Shown here piece after piece: positions 46,401 to 59,922 of a stretch of DNA of 64,000 bases. Positions within the stretch are counted from its first letter, which is position 1; each line of letters opens with the position of its first letter. The notes below the pieces were generated by a model that saw nothing but the letters and a program-made list of their open reading frames with translations, did not search any database and had not been told where the DNA came from. Source of the stretch: Datnioides undecimradiatus. Lineage: Eukaryota > Chordata > Actinopteri > Lobotiformes > Datnioididae. The stretch spans positions 16,416,148 through 16,480,147 of the forward strand of contig WARS01000008.1 in assembly GCA_008933995.1 (NCBI GenBank). Direction: 5' to 3'. Both the position numbers and the translations under genes were made by a program.

Positions 46401-49400
46401 ATGATGCGGTAACAGTTTGTCTACCGTCAGGCTACCTTGAAGCAGTCGTGTTTGTGGGGGCCTGGGAATACACTTTGAAAAGAGAACCAGGTACGGAGCT
46501 AAACAAACAGTAAATAGAGTAGTTTTCTTCTGACTGATGTGTGCAGGCATCCTCTGTGCATCATCTCTGGGACTTTAATCACTGTAATCCATCAAATAAA
46601 AAAGAAAAATGACTGTCTGTCTTCTCTTTTTTTGTTTAATCAGCGCTTTTGTTTTAATCACGTCGTGCAGAACCTTCTCTTCTGTTTGCCTGTGCTCGGA
46701 TTAACGTTGTTCCGTTTAATATTTTTGGGGAAAATGCAGGAAAACCGAACTAAAATTAAAACAGAAATAATCAACAGTTTGCTTATTTTCCGTGTGCGAG
46801 GTGTTCTGTCGAAATCAAACGTTCGCGATAGTCAAAAAGAGAGTGCAATGAGTGATTTAATTGTCTTTTTCTGTGCATGTTAGACTAAAATGTGGAAGAA
46901 CCTGACCGACAGCAGCAAGGTCTCCTCAGCTGAGCCCCGGCACTGTAGCCTTAAGCTCGGATAAACACTCGATTCGCCTCAACCCTCCGATGGAAACGCA
47001 CCTAATTCGCTTTCTACTGATTGCAACATCAGCCAGGTTTAGTGCAAAGTTTAACCAGATTTACAGGAAATCAGCAAAAGAATGTGCAAAGCAATCATCC
47101 ACCGCTACTTACAGGAGTGTGAGTGGAGTTAAGTGTCTGCACATAAACAGTTTATGCTGCTAATCTCCACCCAGGTGCCATCGAAGCAGAGGAGAAGGAG
47201 AGGGCGCAAGGAGATGACGTCATTCAAAGAGCACCAGAGGAGACGTGTTTGCGCGCAGGGGAACGTTAGCGATGGTGCATAATGATCAGCTCCAGTAATT
47301 GTGATCAGGGGATTGTGATTGTGGGGTAGATTGGCGATGGCAGTGCAGGAACACACCTGGATCTGAAGCACAGGAGCTAGCAGCGTGTCAGGCTGTCCCT
47401 CAGATTAGATTCCACCGGTCCAATCAGAGCTAGTGCAGCCGTCAACAACCGCGCGTCCCCTCAATTCAACGTGTCCTTGAGCCCCGAATCCCCGACTCAC
47501 CCGCTCGCTGAAAGTTACTTTGGATAACAGCATTAGCTAATGGCCCCGGCGTGATGTAAACCGTGAGCGACTGCCCCGTAAACCCCGGGGCAGGTTCATC
47601 CTGCTTTCTGTGCCGCGTTCATGTGCGCGCTCCTGCGCCGCTCCCGCCAGCCTGGATGCGACCCTGCTCAGGCCTCCGCGCAACCACACAAGATGGCTCC
47701 TTTACAGTCCATTTAAAGGTAATGATTAAAGCAGGAGCGGTTAGTTGACTAATTGATCAGCGGATGAATGGGAGGATTTACTGCTTTTCTCAGTTTTAAA
47801 TCATTTAACATAGATTTTGGACTAAACAACAACACTTTGGGATGTGGGAGACTGTGATGAGCATATTGTTGTGATTTGATTGATTGATCAATCAAATAAT
47901 CGAGAGAGAGTCTAATCGTCCACTGCAGCCGTGCTTTAAAGGTAACGATGAGCTCCACCGTCTGATCCTCAAAGACCTGGGTGTGTAGAAGTCATCAAAG
48001 CAGCCTGCTCTGTAAAATACCGAGGTGTACCATCCAGTGATTTTATCTCTGACTCGTTTCTATGGCTCATTTTTATCGGCCGGTCAATCTCACTATTAAA
48101 ACCCTGGATCCTCGCCTCCTTTTCTACTGATATAACACCGTATGCAGGGGATGCACCCCGACGGCGGGGTGAGAGAAGAGAAAACGGTTGATGTGGTCTC
48201 GACCACGGTGATTACTTCCTGATTTAAGTGATTACTGTATGTTGCTCCGCTCCTGAAGGGCAAATTAGCTTGTTCAGCCGGGACCTTGATCAATTTAATC
48301 AAGTGTAATGATGCTGAAGGATGTGAGCAGCTCGGTTCAACGCCGTCCTCCTCGGGGGTTGGGGATCAGATGTTTTACTGTTTCAGCACATTCTCGCAGC
48401 TCATCGCCCGCTGCATTAATAAACATTATATCTTTGGGAGATATTAAAGTTAAATATTGCGGTAAAATCTTACATCCTGTTAATGTGCCGTGCTTGCTCT
48501 GTGCTCCTATAGGCACGATTACGTCTTTGCTAGCCGGTGATGTCAGGGTTTTTAATGTTATTTGAAAAGAACAAATGCGTTAATGCACGTAATCGTTTCT
48601 TTCTGTGATACAGGAAGTGTTTTTGTGCTGTTAACGCCCCAGAGCGCCACATTTTAGACAGTGCTGTTTGATTTGGTGGTTAAGGACTCTTTGGCGGAGC
48701 TCTTGAAGAACACATGAACATTAAATCTGAAGTTAAATACCAAAATAATACCAAAAATACCCATAGAATTGTATTTTACTAGCCTCAATAATGTAAATGA
48801 GCCATTGATGGTGAAACTTGCAGCTCCAAAAACTAGCTAATCCCCATAGGCCGTAATGTTAAAATGCCCCAAATTATGCTAAATGCTAACAGCCTGGCAC
48901 AGAAGACATTTTTGATCTCTGTTGCTAATTTCTCCATTCATGACAACCGTGCATGGGTGGATTTTGATGCAACTCACTCCTATTGAGGTGTAAAGTTACG
49001 CACAGTGTACACTGAGCGCATGTAGCTAGCTGTTAGCTCGGTTGTAACATGGCTCGCTGTGGCGTGAACGGGCAGGAGTTAGCGAGGTCTGCAGGCGTTC
49101 ACGTGACCAAAAATGTTTTTTTTAATGCATTGTTATTGTACGTTTTGTTGTCGCTCCCAGTTTTGCAGTTACTTAAGGTAAATTAACTTGAAAGACCACA
49201 GGGACCTAGCAGTGAAGAGTAGCATACAGCTTCTTAACAGCCCATCAGCCGGGAGGCAGGTGCTGCCAAACGCTGCCAAGATGGCGCCGGGAGACCGCAG
49301 TGACCTTGAAAACTGCACTTCAGGACACCAAAGGGTGCCGTCCTGGTAGCTGCATCCATTATTTTTACAGTCTGTGATGTCAGTCAGCAAATAAAAGCCC

Positions 49401-51826
49401 GACTTTCAGCCTGATGCTGCGCTTCATTTAGTTGATTATGTCATAAAGTAGCTTGTTTGTCCGACAAAACTCAAAGATGCTCAAAAGAAAACGGCCTTTA
49501 ACAGAGAAAAGCTGAAAGTCGTCGCACCTGAGAAGCAAGAACCGGTGAATTTAACTGCTGGCTTGATTTATAACTTGAATTATGAGGTTTTAAAGTTCGC
49601 CCTCAGTTGACAAAATGACGCATGTCTGTCCTGTGCTCAGCGCCGGTTAGTTTGAGCTCTTTGGCTGGATAAGCAGATTACCTGGGAATGTGGAGCCAGA
49701 GTGACGGAAACGTGACGCGACTCACAAAAGAAAACCACAACTGCCCTTTGTTGAGTTATTAAACACTGAAAGCGCAGTCTGGGCCTGGGGAATCAACTGT
49801 AATGAAATGTATTTAAAGTCTCTCTGTGCATGGGAATTGATTCGAATCAATAAACCCAGGACGGCAGCCAATACACCTGCGTCAAACAGCTGACTGTATA
49901 TTGCGTATGCATAGCAGCTTTAATGGGCTGGCTCATAGCCCTAATATGGAGGGAACGGACAAGAGCGATGGTCGTAATATGCATAATGACAGCTGAGGGA
50001 TGGCTGAATATTTGATGAATTAGGAAATGAAAAACCCCGACATTAGGTGCAAGAAAAGCTGGTCGTAAAAAAAAAAGAAAAGCTCTAGGCGCTGTTCCAG
50101 ACGTCTTGATATGCATGCTTATTAAACTGACAAACAAGAAAGATGTGGGGACAAGTTTTCAATTTGTGAGGTAACAGATGGCTGACGGCTCCAACCAGTG
50201 AAACATGAGCATGGGTGGAGGCTGCGGACACGGAGAACAGGGGGGGAAAGCCTTTAAAAGACGGGGCTAATGACAACAAAACTAAAACAACTGGACTGAA
50301 GCCCCAACGGTGTGTCCTGTCACCGCTGAGACTTAATGTGTGTTTGTTCAATGCAAATTCCCAAACGACGCACTTTTGCAGAGCGCGCTAGGCACCGCCT
50401 CCTTGTTGTTGTTTACAGTGGCTTTATTCCTGCTTAATGAATCATTTACCTCCTTCCTCATGAAACTATTCAAAGTTTGAATCCTGCATTATTTACGTCC
50501 GTCTTTAGCAGCGAGCAGACTTCTTTCCTGCACCGTACAGTGCTGTTGGAGGTTCAAAGCTCCACAGTGAACCTTTAAGTTGTGTCACTTTGTGTTGGAG
50601 CACATCTTACCTTGACTTTACATCAGGATCGGGGCGGTTATTGGGCAGTGAGCGGCCTACAAACCTTTTTTAATGACCTACAAACATTTATAATGAACAA
50701 TTGTGACTAAGTCCGTTACAAAGGGTCCATTGATGAGATCTTAATGAATCTGCGCTCTGTGTTTTACCTTTTACAGCTAAAAACAGTGTCATAAACATAC
50801 AAACTTCCATCCGGCAAGATGAGTCTAAAGGGTTTTTTAGACTGATAAACTGATAAAGCATTAATAACTTTAATAAAACATTAGTTACAGCCTAAAAACT
50901 CTTTTTTTACGTTGTGTACGGTGATGCATCGCCTTGACCTCTGGTTTTTCACCATTAATAACAGGTTAAGGGGGAGAAACCAGCTATAAAAGCTTGTGAA
51001 TTGGAGGCAGAGCATGTTTGTGAATTTGGTTAGCGACCTGCAAACAGCAGCCTGCGCGCGTGATGCTGGAGGCGGGCGATACGAAGGGAACCGCCATGTT
51101 TCCTGAATAAATAGCCAAACATTAGCAAACTGCGCTGATTGGTTCATACCCTGCTGTGAACACGGCCGAGGCACGCTCCTGCTGCAGCGTGGTGTACATC
51201 ATCACCCGACACTTCAGAGCCCGGCCCGCGCTCTGCGCTGCCCCCGTCCCGGCGTAACGTCTCGGGCCGTTCTGAACTCCTCACTCCCGCCTCAGAAGCG
51301 TCTCCTCCGAGTGCTCATTGAGACGAAATCCAATTAGCGAGACGGAAGCAGGCGCCCAAATCTCTCTGCTCTGCGTGCTCTTATTTTCCTCCTGTGCCCT
51401 TGGGCTTCGATTTATTGAATAATTAATTGCCTCGGTCACATTTGCACATACAGTACACACTCTCACGAGCCAACACACACTCACTACATCTACCTCTAGT
51501 TATGCGAGTCCCCCCACACTGCGTGACTTCCCATTTAGCGAATGAGTTCTGCTTCATTTATGGATCTCGTTTGCGCCGTGCCCGCTGGATGCTAATTTGT
51601 TTTAGCCTCGCCGATATCGCAAATGGGCCGAACCAGCCCTCTGCTGCCGATGGTGGGTTCTCAGTTCATGTTGTTTTTCACTTGACTTGATGTTTAAGTT
51701 TGGTTTAAAGGAGGATGTATGCCCTCCACAGGTTTATGCTTGACAGTTTGCAGTACCTGTGCATCTCCTTCAGCTTCCCCTCTGTCCTTCACTGCCGTCT
51801 GAACGTCTCCTCCTGTTGTCTCTCAG
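43428..51826 (+). other. CALN1 intron before the MPFHH exon
   Basis: Phase-2 intron of 8399 bp with GTAAGA and TCTCAG ends. It holds an AT-rich stretch (45350-45990), a probable old dispersed repeat (48600-49400), a candidate conserved non-coding stretch (49860-50060), and a segment at 50640-50890 with repeated ACAAACNTTTNTAATGA-like words that may be another repeat remnant. No open frame looks like a real gene. Confidence 0.75.
48600..49400. mobile_element. Possible old dispersed repeat, family unknown
   Basis: About 800 bp of non-coding sequence, low in CpG in its first half, with phrases such as CATTTATTTTTACAG-like TCTGTGATG near 49355-49380 and ATTAAATCTGAAGTTAAATAC near 48720 that recall repeats dispersed in fish genomes. 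No terminal inverted repeats or target-site duplications were found by eye. Confidence 0.25.
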
Positions 51827-51948
51827 GGAGAAGATGCCGTTCCACCATGTGACGGCAGGCCTGCTCTACAAGGGGAACTACCTGAGCCGCTCGCTGTCGG
51901 ACAGCGACAGCGACGTGCTGGCCAGCATCTCTGTGGAGGAGCTTGACG
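51827..51948 (+). CDS. caln1: CALN1 exon with canonical start (MPFHHV)
   Basis: This exon carries the start of the short calneuron 1 at ATG 51834-51836 and encodes MPFHHVTAGLLYKGNYLSRS, an acidic SDSDSD run, and SISVEELD. It matches human CALN1 closely through KGNYL and again at ISVEELD, and differs from CABP7 (calneuron 2), which starts MPFHPVT. Acceptor AG is at 51825-51826. The seven bases before the ATG (codons for G-E-K when read from the upstream exon) are coding in the long isoform and leader in the short one. Donor GTAAGG is at 51949, phase 1. Calneurons are Golgi- and membrane-anchored EF-hand sensors that restrain PI4-kinase III beta at resting calcium. The small extension at 51949-51965 to an in-frame TAA is intron read-through. 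Confidence 0.95.
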
Positions 51949-54900
51949 GTAAGGCCTCTGAGTAAACTGTCTGGCTTCTGTCCTGCCGTATGCTTAATGT
52001 CCGTTTAAAGTGATTTGGCTGCTTCCCGCTGCCCGTCGTTCTACCCCATATAATCACTGGCGGCGTTTTACGACAAATGAGGATGAGCAGATGATATTTT
52101 AACATCCACCGTTGGCTGTTACTCTAATCTGAATGATGCACTTGATTAATCTGGGTCAAGATGATGCATGTTATCCAGCGGCGTTGCAGAAACTGTTGAT
52201 TTCATCATCTAACTTGTGTTTTTCAACAAACCCGGGCTGAACTAGCTGCACCTAGATTATAGCGCTGCATGCAAATTATGAAAAACTCACTGCAGCTTTA
52301 TGTTTAGCTACGCTTCGTGCCGGCTTGAGGGGGACGCAGAACCAGAAAAGCGAAAGCAGAGCAGGTACAGAAAGTGAAAGGAGGACGCTGGCTGCAGTGC
52401 AGTTGTGTTAAGTGTCATGACTGCGTTGAACCAGAGGAGAACAGGGCTACCACAGCCAGTCATGTGACTTTTGCAGGAGCAGTAAGGAGCCACCGCGTGC
52501 CCGTGCACACTGCAGAATCCCAGACCCACACGGAGGCTTCCAGTTACTCTACAGATCCACTGATGGTGCAGGACGGGGCAGCAGCAGACAGGTTTTAAGT
52601 CAGGAAGGCTTTGAAAGACAATACAGAGCCACGAAACCAGCAGCAGCATCCCCGTCTGAACCTGCAGAGCGCAGAAATGCATTGTTCTCTATAGGCGGCT
52701 TATCTCACCGGGAGCGTTCGCATCTGCCGGCTCCCCTCTCTCTCTCTCTCTCCGCGCTGTGTGTTTACGAAGCCTTTGTTTTGGAGTCTGTCTGAGAGTA
52801 ATCACCTGAGCCTGTAGAACACAAACCTGATCAATTACAGTCTGCCGGAGTCAGCAGTGGCAGGCTCGCAGGCAGCAAACAAACCCAACTCCCCCAGACT
52901 CCCTCCAAAATATTAATCCACTGATGCAACATTAAGCCGCCGCCTGGAAAATTGGCTGCGCGGCGCGCGGTAATAGCCAGACACTCTGTCAGGGTCGCGT
53001 TTTAATATGCATGGAGAGATTTGCAGGGTGTGAATTTCTCATTCGTGTTGTTTGGTGAATAAGAGGCGGCTTGTGTTTGGAGGGTCCCCGCGAGGTCAGC
53101 TAAACACTGTGGAACTCCGGCCTGTCAGACGCATAATTACCGTATCAGTATTTACTATAAACTCCCCGTCGGAGGAGCGGCGGTATCACAGGCAGCTTCG
53201 AGGGTCGCCAGCGTGGATGTTTAGACTCTCTCCAGTTATCTGAGGCCTGAGTGGGAGAAATTAGTCATTCATGCCTTAACAGTTATGAAGCGCTTGTCAC
53301 CGAAGCACTTAACCCATGAAAGATCTCACCCGTTTCCTCGGCGTCATGAGTTAGTCAAACCAGAGCGCGCAGATGTCACACATCCACGTTCTGCTGGGAT
53401 CGCTGCAGATCTCTCTCCGCCGCGATGTCCCCCCGAGGATAAGGATTTAAAAAAGAGCTTGTTCATTTGCAGTAATCGAAACCAACGCAGGCCCAGCTGA
53501 AGTGCAAAATGCAAACGTGTTTAGGCTGCAGGGAAGGGACTCAGGTGCAGCCCGCAGCTGCGCTCAGCCCGCGGCATCGCTGCGCTTCCTGTTTCAGCTT
53601 CAGAGTCCCTGCACGGCCCCGAAACCGGAGACATATTCATCTCGAAACAACAAAATATAAAGAATCATTTTACACAATCTGTATATTTTGACAGCACCGA
53701 GGATCAGATTGCTCCTCGTTCATCCAAACACAAATAGATATTGGGAAAGCTGCAGACGATTTCAAATTGGATTTTATTTTCTCTTGCAGCATTGAGTTTC
53801 CACCTATTCTGTCTTGGTGTAACCGCGCTTAACGAGCACATGTGAATCCGTGAATCCCTGGACTAAAACCGACGCGAAAGCAGCAACACTCGTGCAGGAA
53901 ATCATCAGTATGAAGCCGACAGCCTGCGCGCGCGCGAGGCTCCCATCAGAAGCGGCCTCACCTGCCTTTGTGCGTCTTTGTCAAGCGTCATTAGCAGCTC
54001 CTGCGCTCGCCCCCTCCCCAGGTGCGGCAGCCTCCACGTTCTGCACATTCGACACTTTCTCTGCGCAGTATTTAAAGAAGCAATTTACTGTATTTGTCCC
54101 GGGCCATTAAGGAGGCGTGCAGCGGCGGGCCGAGCTGTCAGCCGGCCGGGCGCGTGGAATCAGTCAGCGGGAGTGTTTCTGTAAATGTCTCATCTCTGAC
54201 GTGAAGCCGCGGCTGCCTGTGGGGATTTATACACAAACAACTGGCCCTCAAGTGTTTCCTACCGTATGCATAATACCTTTAGATTTAACAACCACATAAG
54301 TCAGTCAGCCAGAGGTAGCTGGCTGCGTTCATCTCAGCATTAATGCGCGGCAGGCACCTCTCCAGCAAATGTAGGGCAACTTTAACTTTGTAATGTGAGC
54401 TTCTGCACTGAGATCCTGATTTAGGCTTTTTATGAAGTTACACACCAGAAAACAGGATCCTCCAAACCACCACCAACCGAGCCGCTGAGGTAACGCTTCT
54501 CTGCAGCGACTGTGTGACGGTGCATTTGAGGCTGCCATTGCAGCAGGGCTGAGAGCTTAATGTGCTGCGTACGGTCTTTAAATGTCACCAGCAGGATGTG
54601 AAGCTGGGTTTTAATTCTTTGAAGCAGGCTTCGCGAGGTGTTCCTTCGATCAGCGTGTGAACACGTCAGGCTCGGCTGCACCTCCGAGGCCTCTCATCTG
54701 TGATCCGGCCAAAAGCAGGAGCTCTGGAGTCACTCTGCTGTCGTGCGGCTTTGAGTTTTAATCTAGCGTCTCTTCTCTAACGCCCAGCGCTGACATCCTG
54801 CTGATTCCCTCTGAAAGTAATGAGCTACTGTTTTAACGATGGGCTCTTTGTTGCAGGGGCGCGCTGCCCTTGCTTCACGACACGGGTGCATCCTGCGCGC

Positions 54901-57110
54901 CCTCTGAGAGCAGTTGGCTGCATCGTATCTTTCGGTGTTTGGCGCATACGCAAACAAATCTGCGCGGTGCAGGAGACTTGGATGCAGGGACAAACAGCAG
55001 CTTTCAGGGCTCTGTGTGCGTGAGACGGCTGAACATAGCTTTCTGATATGAGATTAAAATGTACGTTATACGCATGAAAACGATGCACATGAAGCGGTTA
55101 GCGAGTAGCGTCCCGGTCTTGTTCGGACAGTCCTAGTGGGAGTCCTTTTCCTGCTTTCAGCCTTTCTTAGTCACGCTGTCGCTGAGCGAGGTCGGCACTT
55201 CACGCCGGGCCAAGAGCTGCATGGCGCCCGTGACCTTTTCGTGGCATTTGTGCACACAGGGAAACGTATTTTCTTTCAGTTTTATGCAAATCAAAAGTTA
55301 AATACATTTGCTGTGACCTCGGGCCAGCGCGGGGAGACGTTAGCCAGAATATTAATCAATTAAACAGAGGCCAGAGCAGGACGGGGTGCGTTTTGGGGAG
55401 CTTTATGACCGAGCGCTAACGTCACGCCGCTGTTTTCGCCAAATACGTTGAGGGAGTGCTGTATGCATGCAGAACACTGGGATAGAGGTATTGTACTGGA
55501 GTAGTGTGAGCTCTGGTTTGGCTGCAGCACAGCCAGAGTGCTGTAGCATCCAGACACTCCACCACATGTTGAGCTGAACCTGTGCCTGCGCAGCGGTGGT
55601 CCGGGGTGAATTTCAGCCAGACTCCACAATAAAGAGACAGACTGTCCTGGAGACAGCAAAAAACTAAGACAGGTGATTTTATTAAAGGTTTAGTTAAAGG
55701 GCAGCGGGAGAAATCCTTCCAGTCGGCGCTCAGGCTCGTCTTTCACCAAACGCGCTGAGCTGAAGCGGACGGCGGTGAGCCTGCAGGGAGGCTTGTGTCA
55801 GCTCAGCCCACCAGCGCCGAGCTCTCTTTGAAGGAGAGAGGACGGAGGAACAGGGAGGCTGACGGGGATGTAACCAGCTCCACGGGCGTGTAATCAGCAG
55901 TTCCCTCCAGGCAGATTTCATGCTTGGGCTGAGAGACTTGGCTACCTGCAGGACTGGTACCGGGCGCGAGGCTGCCAGCTGCAGAACTGGAACCAGGTGG
56001 TCCGTGTGTGTGCCGGCCGCCCGCAGCGCCCAGGCTGCATCGCGCTAACTTGTCTTAGCAGGAGTTTGTTTTTGGGGGGGAGCTGTCCTCGGTGCCGACT
56101 TTGTTTTCCCGCCCCTCTCGACTCAATCCCACCGGGACCCGAGCCAGGAAACACCCAAAATTATTAACGATACTGGCGCCGGGGGCCAGAGATGGAGCGG
56201 TTCTGTTGTCAGACCTGACACAGTGTAAGCCTGAGATCAAAACAATAAAAAACATAATCACTCTGTGTGCAAACGTGGCAAAAATCGGGTTAGACACACG
56301 ATATAATACAATATCCTTATCCCGTATGAGGCGAGAACGAGCTCGATTAGAGAAGCAATTAGCAACCGTTTTGAGAATGACATATTGAAATAATCTCCCC
56401 GTCTCAGCCGCTCACACTTGTGCGTTTGCATTTTTTTTCTATCTTTGCTAACAACACGCAACAAAGCACGCATGATGGATGCCGACTAGTTGACGATTCG
56501 TCAGCTGGTCGTTAAGAATTTGATCGAGCACGTGAAATTTCATCAGCCGGCCGTCGAATAAGGATCTAAAACATAAACAAATGTGTTTTTCTCATGATAT
56601 TTACTGCCGTTACGTTCCAGGACCCTTATTACAAGACGATATCTCAGCTAAGGTTATGTTTCCGGCTTTGTGTGATGATGTGACGCCGTGTTACGCTGAA
56701 GTTCTGGCGACAGAGCGTGCACGCGTCTGGAGCGGAGTGTGAACACGGGTTACATAATGCAAAGTAAACAGGCACCAGTCAGTGGAGCGTGCACGGGCTC
56801 ATGAACGCTTTAACACAGTTTGCACAGAAACAGTCTCCACCACCTCAGGGCGCGGCTCCGTCGTTACCTCTGTAGTAATAGCGGCGTGCCAAATGTCAGA
56901 GTTAACCACGTGGCGTGAGTTTTGATGGACAGGAGCGCTCGTGCATGAAATGGACTGAGTCATTTGAATATGCAAACCGAGCCTCCGTGTTGTTGTTCTG
57001 TTCCAACGCGCTCCAGACGCAGGAAAGTACTCGACAAAGGCCTGAGTCATTGATAGATTTATTCATGAGGCGCTCATCTCGGTGCAGGCGAAAGAATCTG
57101 CGTGCTTTTG

Positions 57111-57111
<1 letters not shown>

Positions 57112-57158
<47 letters not shown>

Positions 57159-57166
57159 GCGTGCGT
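57112..57166. repeat. GT microsatellite grading into GTGC
   Basis: About 40 bp of perfect TG/GT repeats followed by GTGCGTGTGCGTGCGT; the longest dinucleotide array in the window. Intronic in CALN1. Confidence 0.95.
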
Positions 57167-58517
57167 CCTGCAAAAAGGAATCATCTCTACAAACGAGGCT
57201 CTGTATTGTTACAAATGAGGATGGTGCTTTATTTGCTCCGGACCAGCTGTCTGGGGGTGCGGTAACACGCTGTTTTCTGATGCGGGTCGGAGGCTGCGAC
57301 CCCCTCATTACCATCCACCGCAGGTACTCGCCGCAGTCACAACACTGCCCGCGACTTTATGAGGCGATTCACAATTTACGCTCCATTTATGGCTTTGTTG
57401 TTTCGAAAGATTCGCTGGCAGACCGCCGGAGGACGGCGGCAGCGCGGCGGATAATGAGATGATTGATGGGCTCGCTTCTTAATGACTGGCTTCCGGTTCG
57501 GTTTGGCAATTTCTTGGTTCACGCAGTTGGAACATGCTCGTCCCCTGCACAAAAACATTAAACTAAAATTTAAATTGCAATTTATTTTCCACTCAGTTAA
57601 TTATTTAACTCTTCCGTCTCTTCCTTCGTGCACCTGTGAGCGGACAACGGCGACTATCGTGGCGCTCGGTGGAATCAGCCGCTTTCGTTGCTGCTGCACG
57701 GTTCAGCTCTTGCAAAGAGAAGCGGCGCGCGGCCTCCACGCGTCCCTCCACGCACTAAATCACCGGCGAGGATGGAGTTAAACCATCCACTCCAGTTTCC
57801 AGCCCGACATTATTCAGCGCTCGACAGTTCGCTCATGCATGTCGTGCAGTCAGTGTTCTTCAGAGAAGTGACATTCCACCTCTATTTAAAAACACCAGAT
57901 GCCTGTCAGTCTCACTCTCACTCGCTCTCTCTTCTGTAGCCGCACACCCAGCTCCTGTCTGCAGGCGCATTTGTGAAATGTGCATTTATTAAAGCGCGCC
58001 GACGACTCGCTCGCACGTCGGGACGCCAGCGAACCAGCTGCTGACTCAACTGCGCACATGTGAGGCGTTTTCGTCTCCGCTCGCGAGATGAGTGAGTCAG
58101 TTCGGTAGGAACTGTGGCTGCAGCGGCACAGCGTGTACTGTACGTACGCGGTTAAAACAACAGCCCCCGAGGAGAGTACATCACCGCTAATATGCAGATT
58201 TCATGAACGGTGTTTGGAAATATTAAGGATGCCACAAACAGAATCAAACAAGTGGGTTAATTTGACCTTAAATACACCCGTGGTGCACAAAGTAAAACAA
58301 CACAGTGAGACCGAAGCCTTCATTTAACCCTGTGGTCATTTTTAAGGTGGTATTCATGTTAAGGAAAATTACATTTACCTTATTTACTGTCGTATTATAA
58401 TTGTTTACATGCAGCTTTACTAGCGTGCAGCCTTCTTCCTCACTGCCTCTGCTGGCTCATTGCAGCGTACCTTGGCCCATTACCGCCACCTGTTGATCGG
58501 TGGTACATGCATGTGAA

Positions 58518-58545
58518 CATTTGTGCATGTGCGTGTGCACAAATG
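58518..58545. repeat. Short perfect inverted repeat
   Basis: Arms CATTTGTGCA (58518-58527) and TGCACAAATG (58536-58545) pair perfectly around an 8-base loop. It is an intronic hairpin candidate, but at this length it could occur by chance. Confidence 0.7.
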
Positions 58546-59778
58546 GGGACCAATGCATGAGTAATCATGCTGCTAAATCATCATTTTCATGTTTGGACAT
58601 CACGATTTGATGATCTTCTACTCCCCACATGATGTGTTGCTTTAAAACCCACTGGCACCTCCTGGTTATCGGTATTAAAATGAATGTTTTGCGTGTTTCT
58701 GTGTTGTTGTGAATGCATTTTAAAGTTTTAAATCCTTAAATTGATCACGAGACGGTCTTCAATACTGAAAAATGTTAAACACCAGGTGCCGGGCTCACAG
58801 TAAGTAGTCTTTGTGTTTGGAGTGTTGTGCTTCAGCAACGCGACGAACAGCATCATCAGAAATGACCACAGAGTTGAACCAACATTGCTGCGAGCCTCGG
58901 CGGCAGCTGAACTTTATGCACGAGCTTCAGCAGATTGGAGTTTTTCTGTCAGGCTGTGAGCCCTTTTATTTCATGCAGCTGCAGGATTTCTCTCACGAGC
59001 ATCGGCCGGTAGAAAAGTGAAAATAAGGAAAAACCACCAAGGTGTTTTTAGTTTGCAGCCAAAGTCATTTCATCAAGTTATAATGCGGCTGATATTACGG
59101 CCTCTGCAGCAACTTTAACTTTAAATCAAGCAGTGAGGGCTGAGAAGATCATCCGACACCTGTTAAAAGCAGAGACGTTCTACAATGCGCCTTAGTGATG
59201 GAAGGACGGGTCGATTATCCTGAAGGTCACAGGTTTCTACACGGCAAACTCCGCCCGTCCGACCCGCCGACTCTTTGAGCGTCGCTTTGGATGATGAAGA
59301 GCCAGCAATCGAAAATATGAGCGGGGAAACAAAAAGACAGAGAGAGAACAGAGCGACGCAGAGACGACGGCGGCTGTGACAGCAGGTGGAGAGAATGAAT
59401 CGATGGGTGGGATTGATCTTGTTAACTTGAGGCAGTGGCGCGAGACCAATTGCGTAACGCTCAGCCCGAAGCTGGGTCAGAGAGGAAGAGAGAGCGAGCG
59501 AGCGAGGGCGGGAAGGCGGGAGGGAGAGGTGTGCGAGTTGATGATGAACGAGGGGGGAGGGTGAAACGCCAAGTGGCTTCATTAATTTTGCGAGATGGAT
59601 TCAAAGTCGTGCAAAGTGCATTGCTGCCAAAGAAAGGTACCCCCCCCCCACAAAAACACAAAATACAAATGATGCAAACGCACACGGCGCTGCAGAGTAA
59701 CGTGCGTTTGCTGCTGGAAGCGGGTTGGCTGTTGCTTTTGTTGCAGATGCTGAGTCGATTTCCTGTTTATCTTGGCAG

Positions 59779-59922
59779 AGATCCGGGAGGCGTTCAAGGT
59801 GCTGGATCGTGACGGAAACGGGTTCATTTCCAAACAGGAGCTGGGTATGGCCATGCGCTCGCTGGGTTACATGCCCAGCGAAGTGGAGCTGGCCATCATC
59901 ATGCAGAGACTAGACATGGACG
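59779..59922 (+). CDS. caln1: CALN1 exon: EF-hand 1 and start of EF-hand 2
   Basis: A 144-bp exon in which the first two bases complete the Glu codon split at 51948. It encodes EIREAFKVLDRDGNGFISKQ, then MAMRSLGYMPSEVELAIIMQ and RLDMDG. EF-hand loop 1 is DRDGNGFISKQE (residues 48-59 of the short form), with all calcium ligands in place: D at 1, 3 and N at 5, S at 9 and E at 12. The second loop starts at the LDMDG end and is split by the intron within its first glycine codon, as in related calcium-sensor genes. Acceptor AG is at 59777-59778; donor GTGAGT is at 59923. The sequence is almost the same as human CALN1 as I recall it. The neighbouring open frames (59435-59812 and 59725-59913) are shadows. 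Confidence 0.97.

Larger units (their letters stand above)
51949..59778 (+). other. CALN1 intron before EF-hand 1
   Basis: Phase-1 intron of 7830 bp from GTAAGG to TTGGCAG. It includes a CT run (52737-52752), a long GT/GC-rich run (57112-57166), a short inverted repeat (58518-58545) and a C run (59641-59650). A TAAT-rich segment near 51300-51450, just before the previous exon, and others near 54200-54300 look like typical vertebrate non-coding DNA. No second gene is supported on either strand. Confidence 0.78.
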
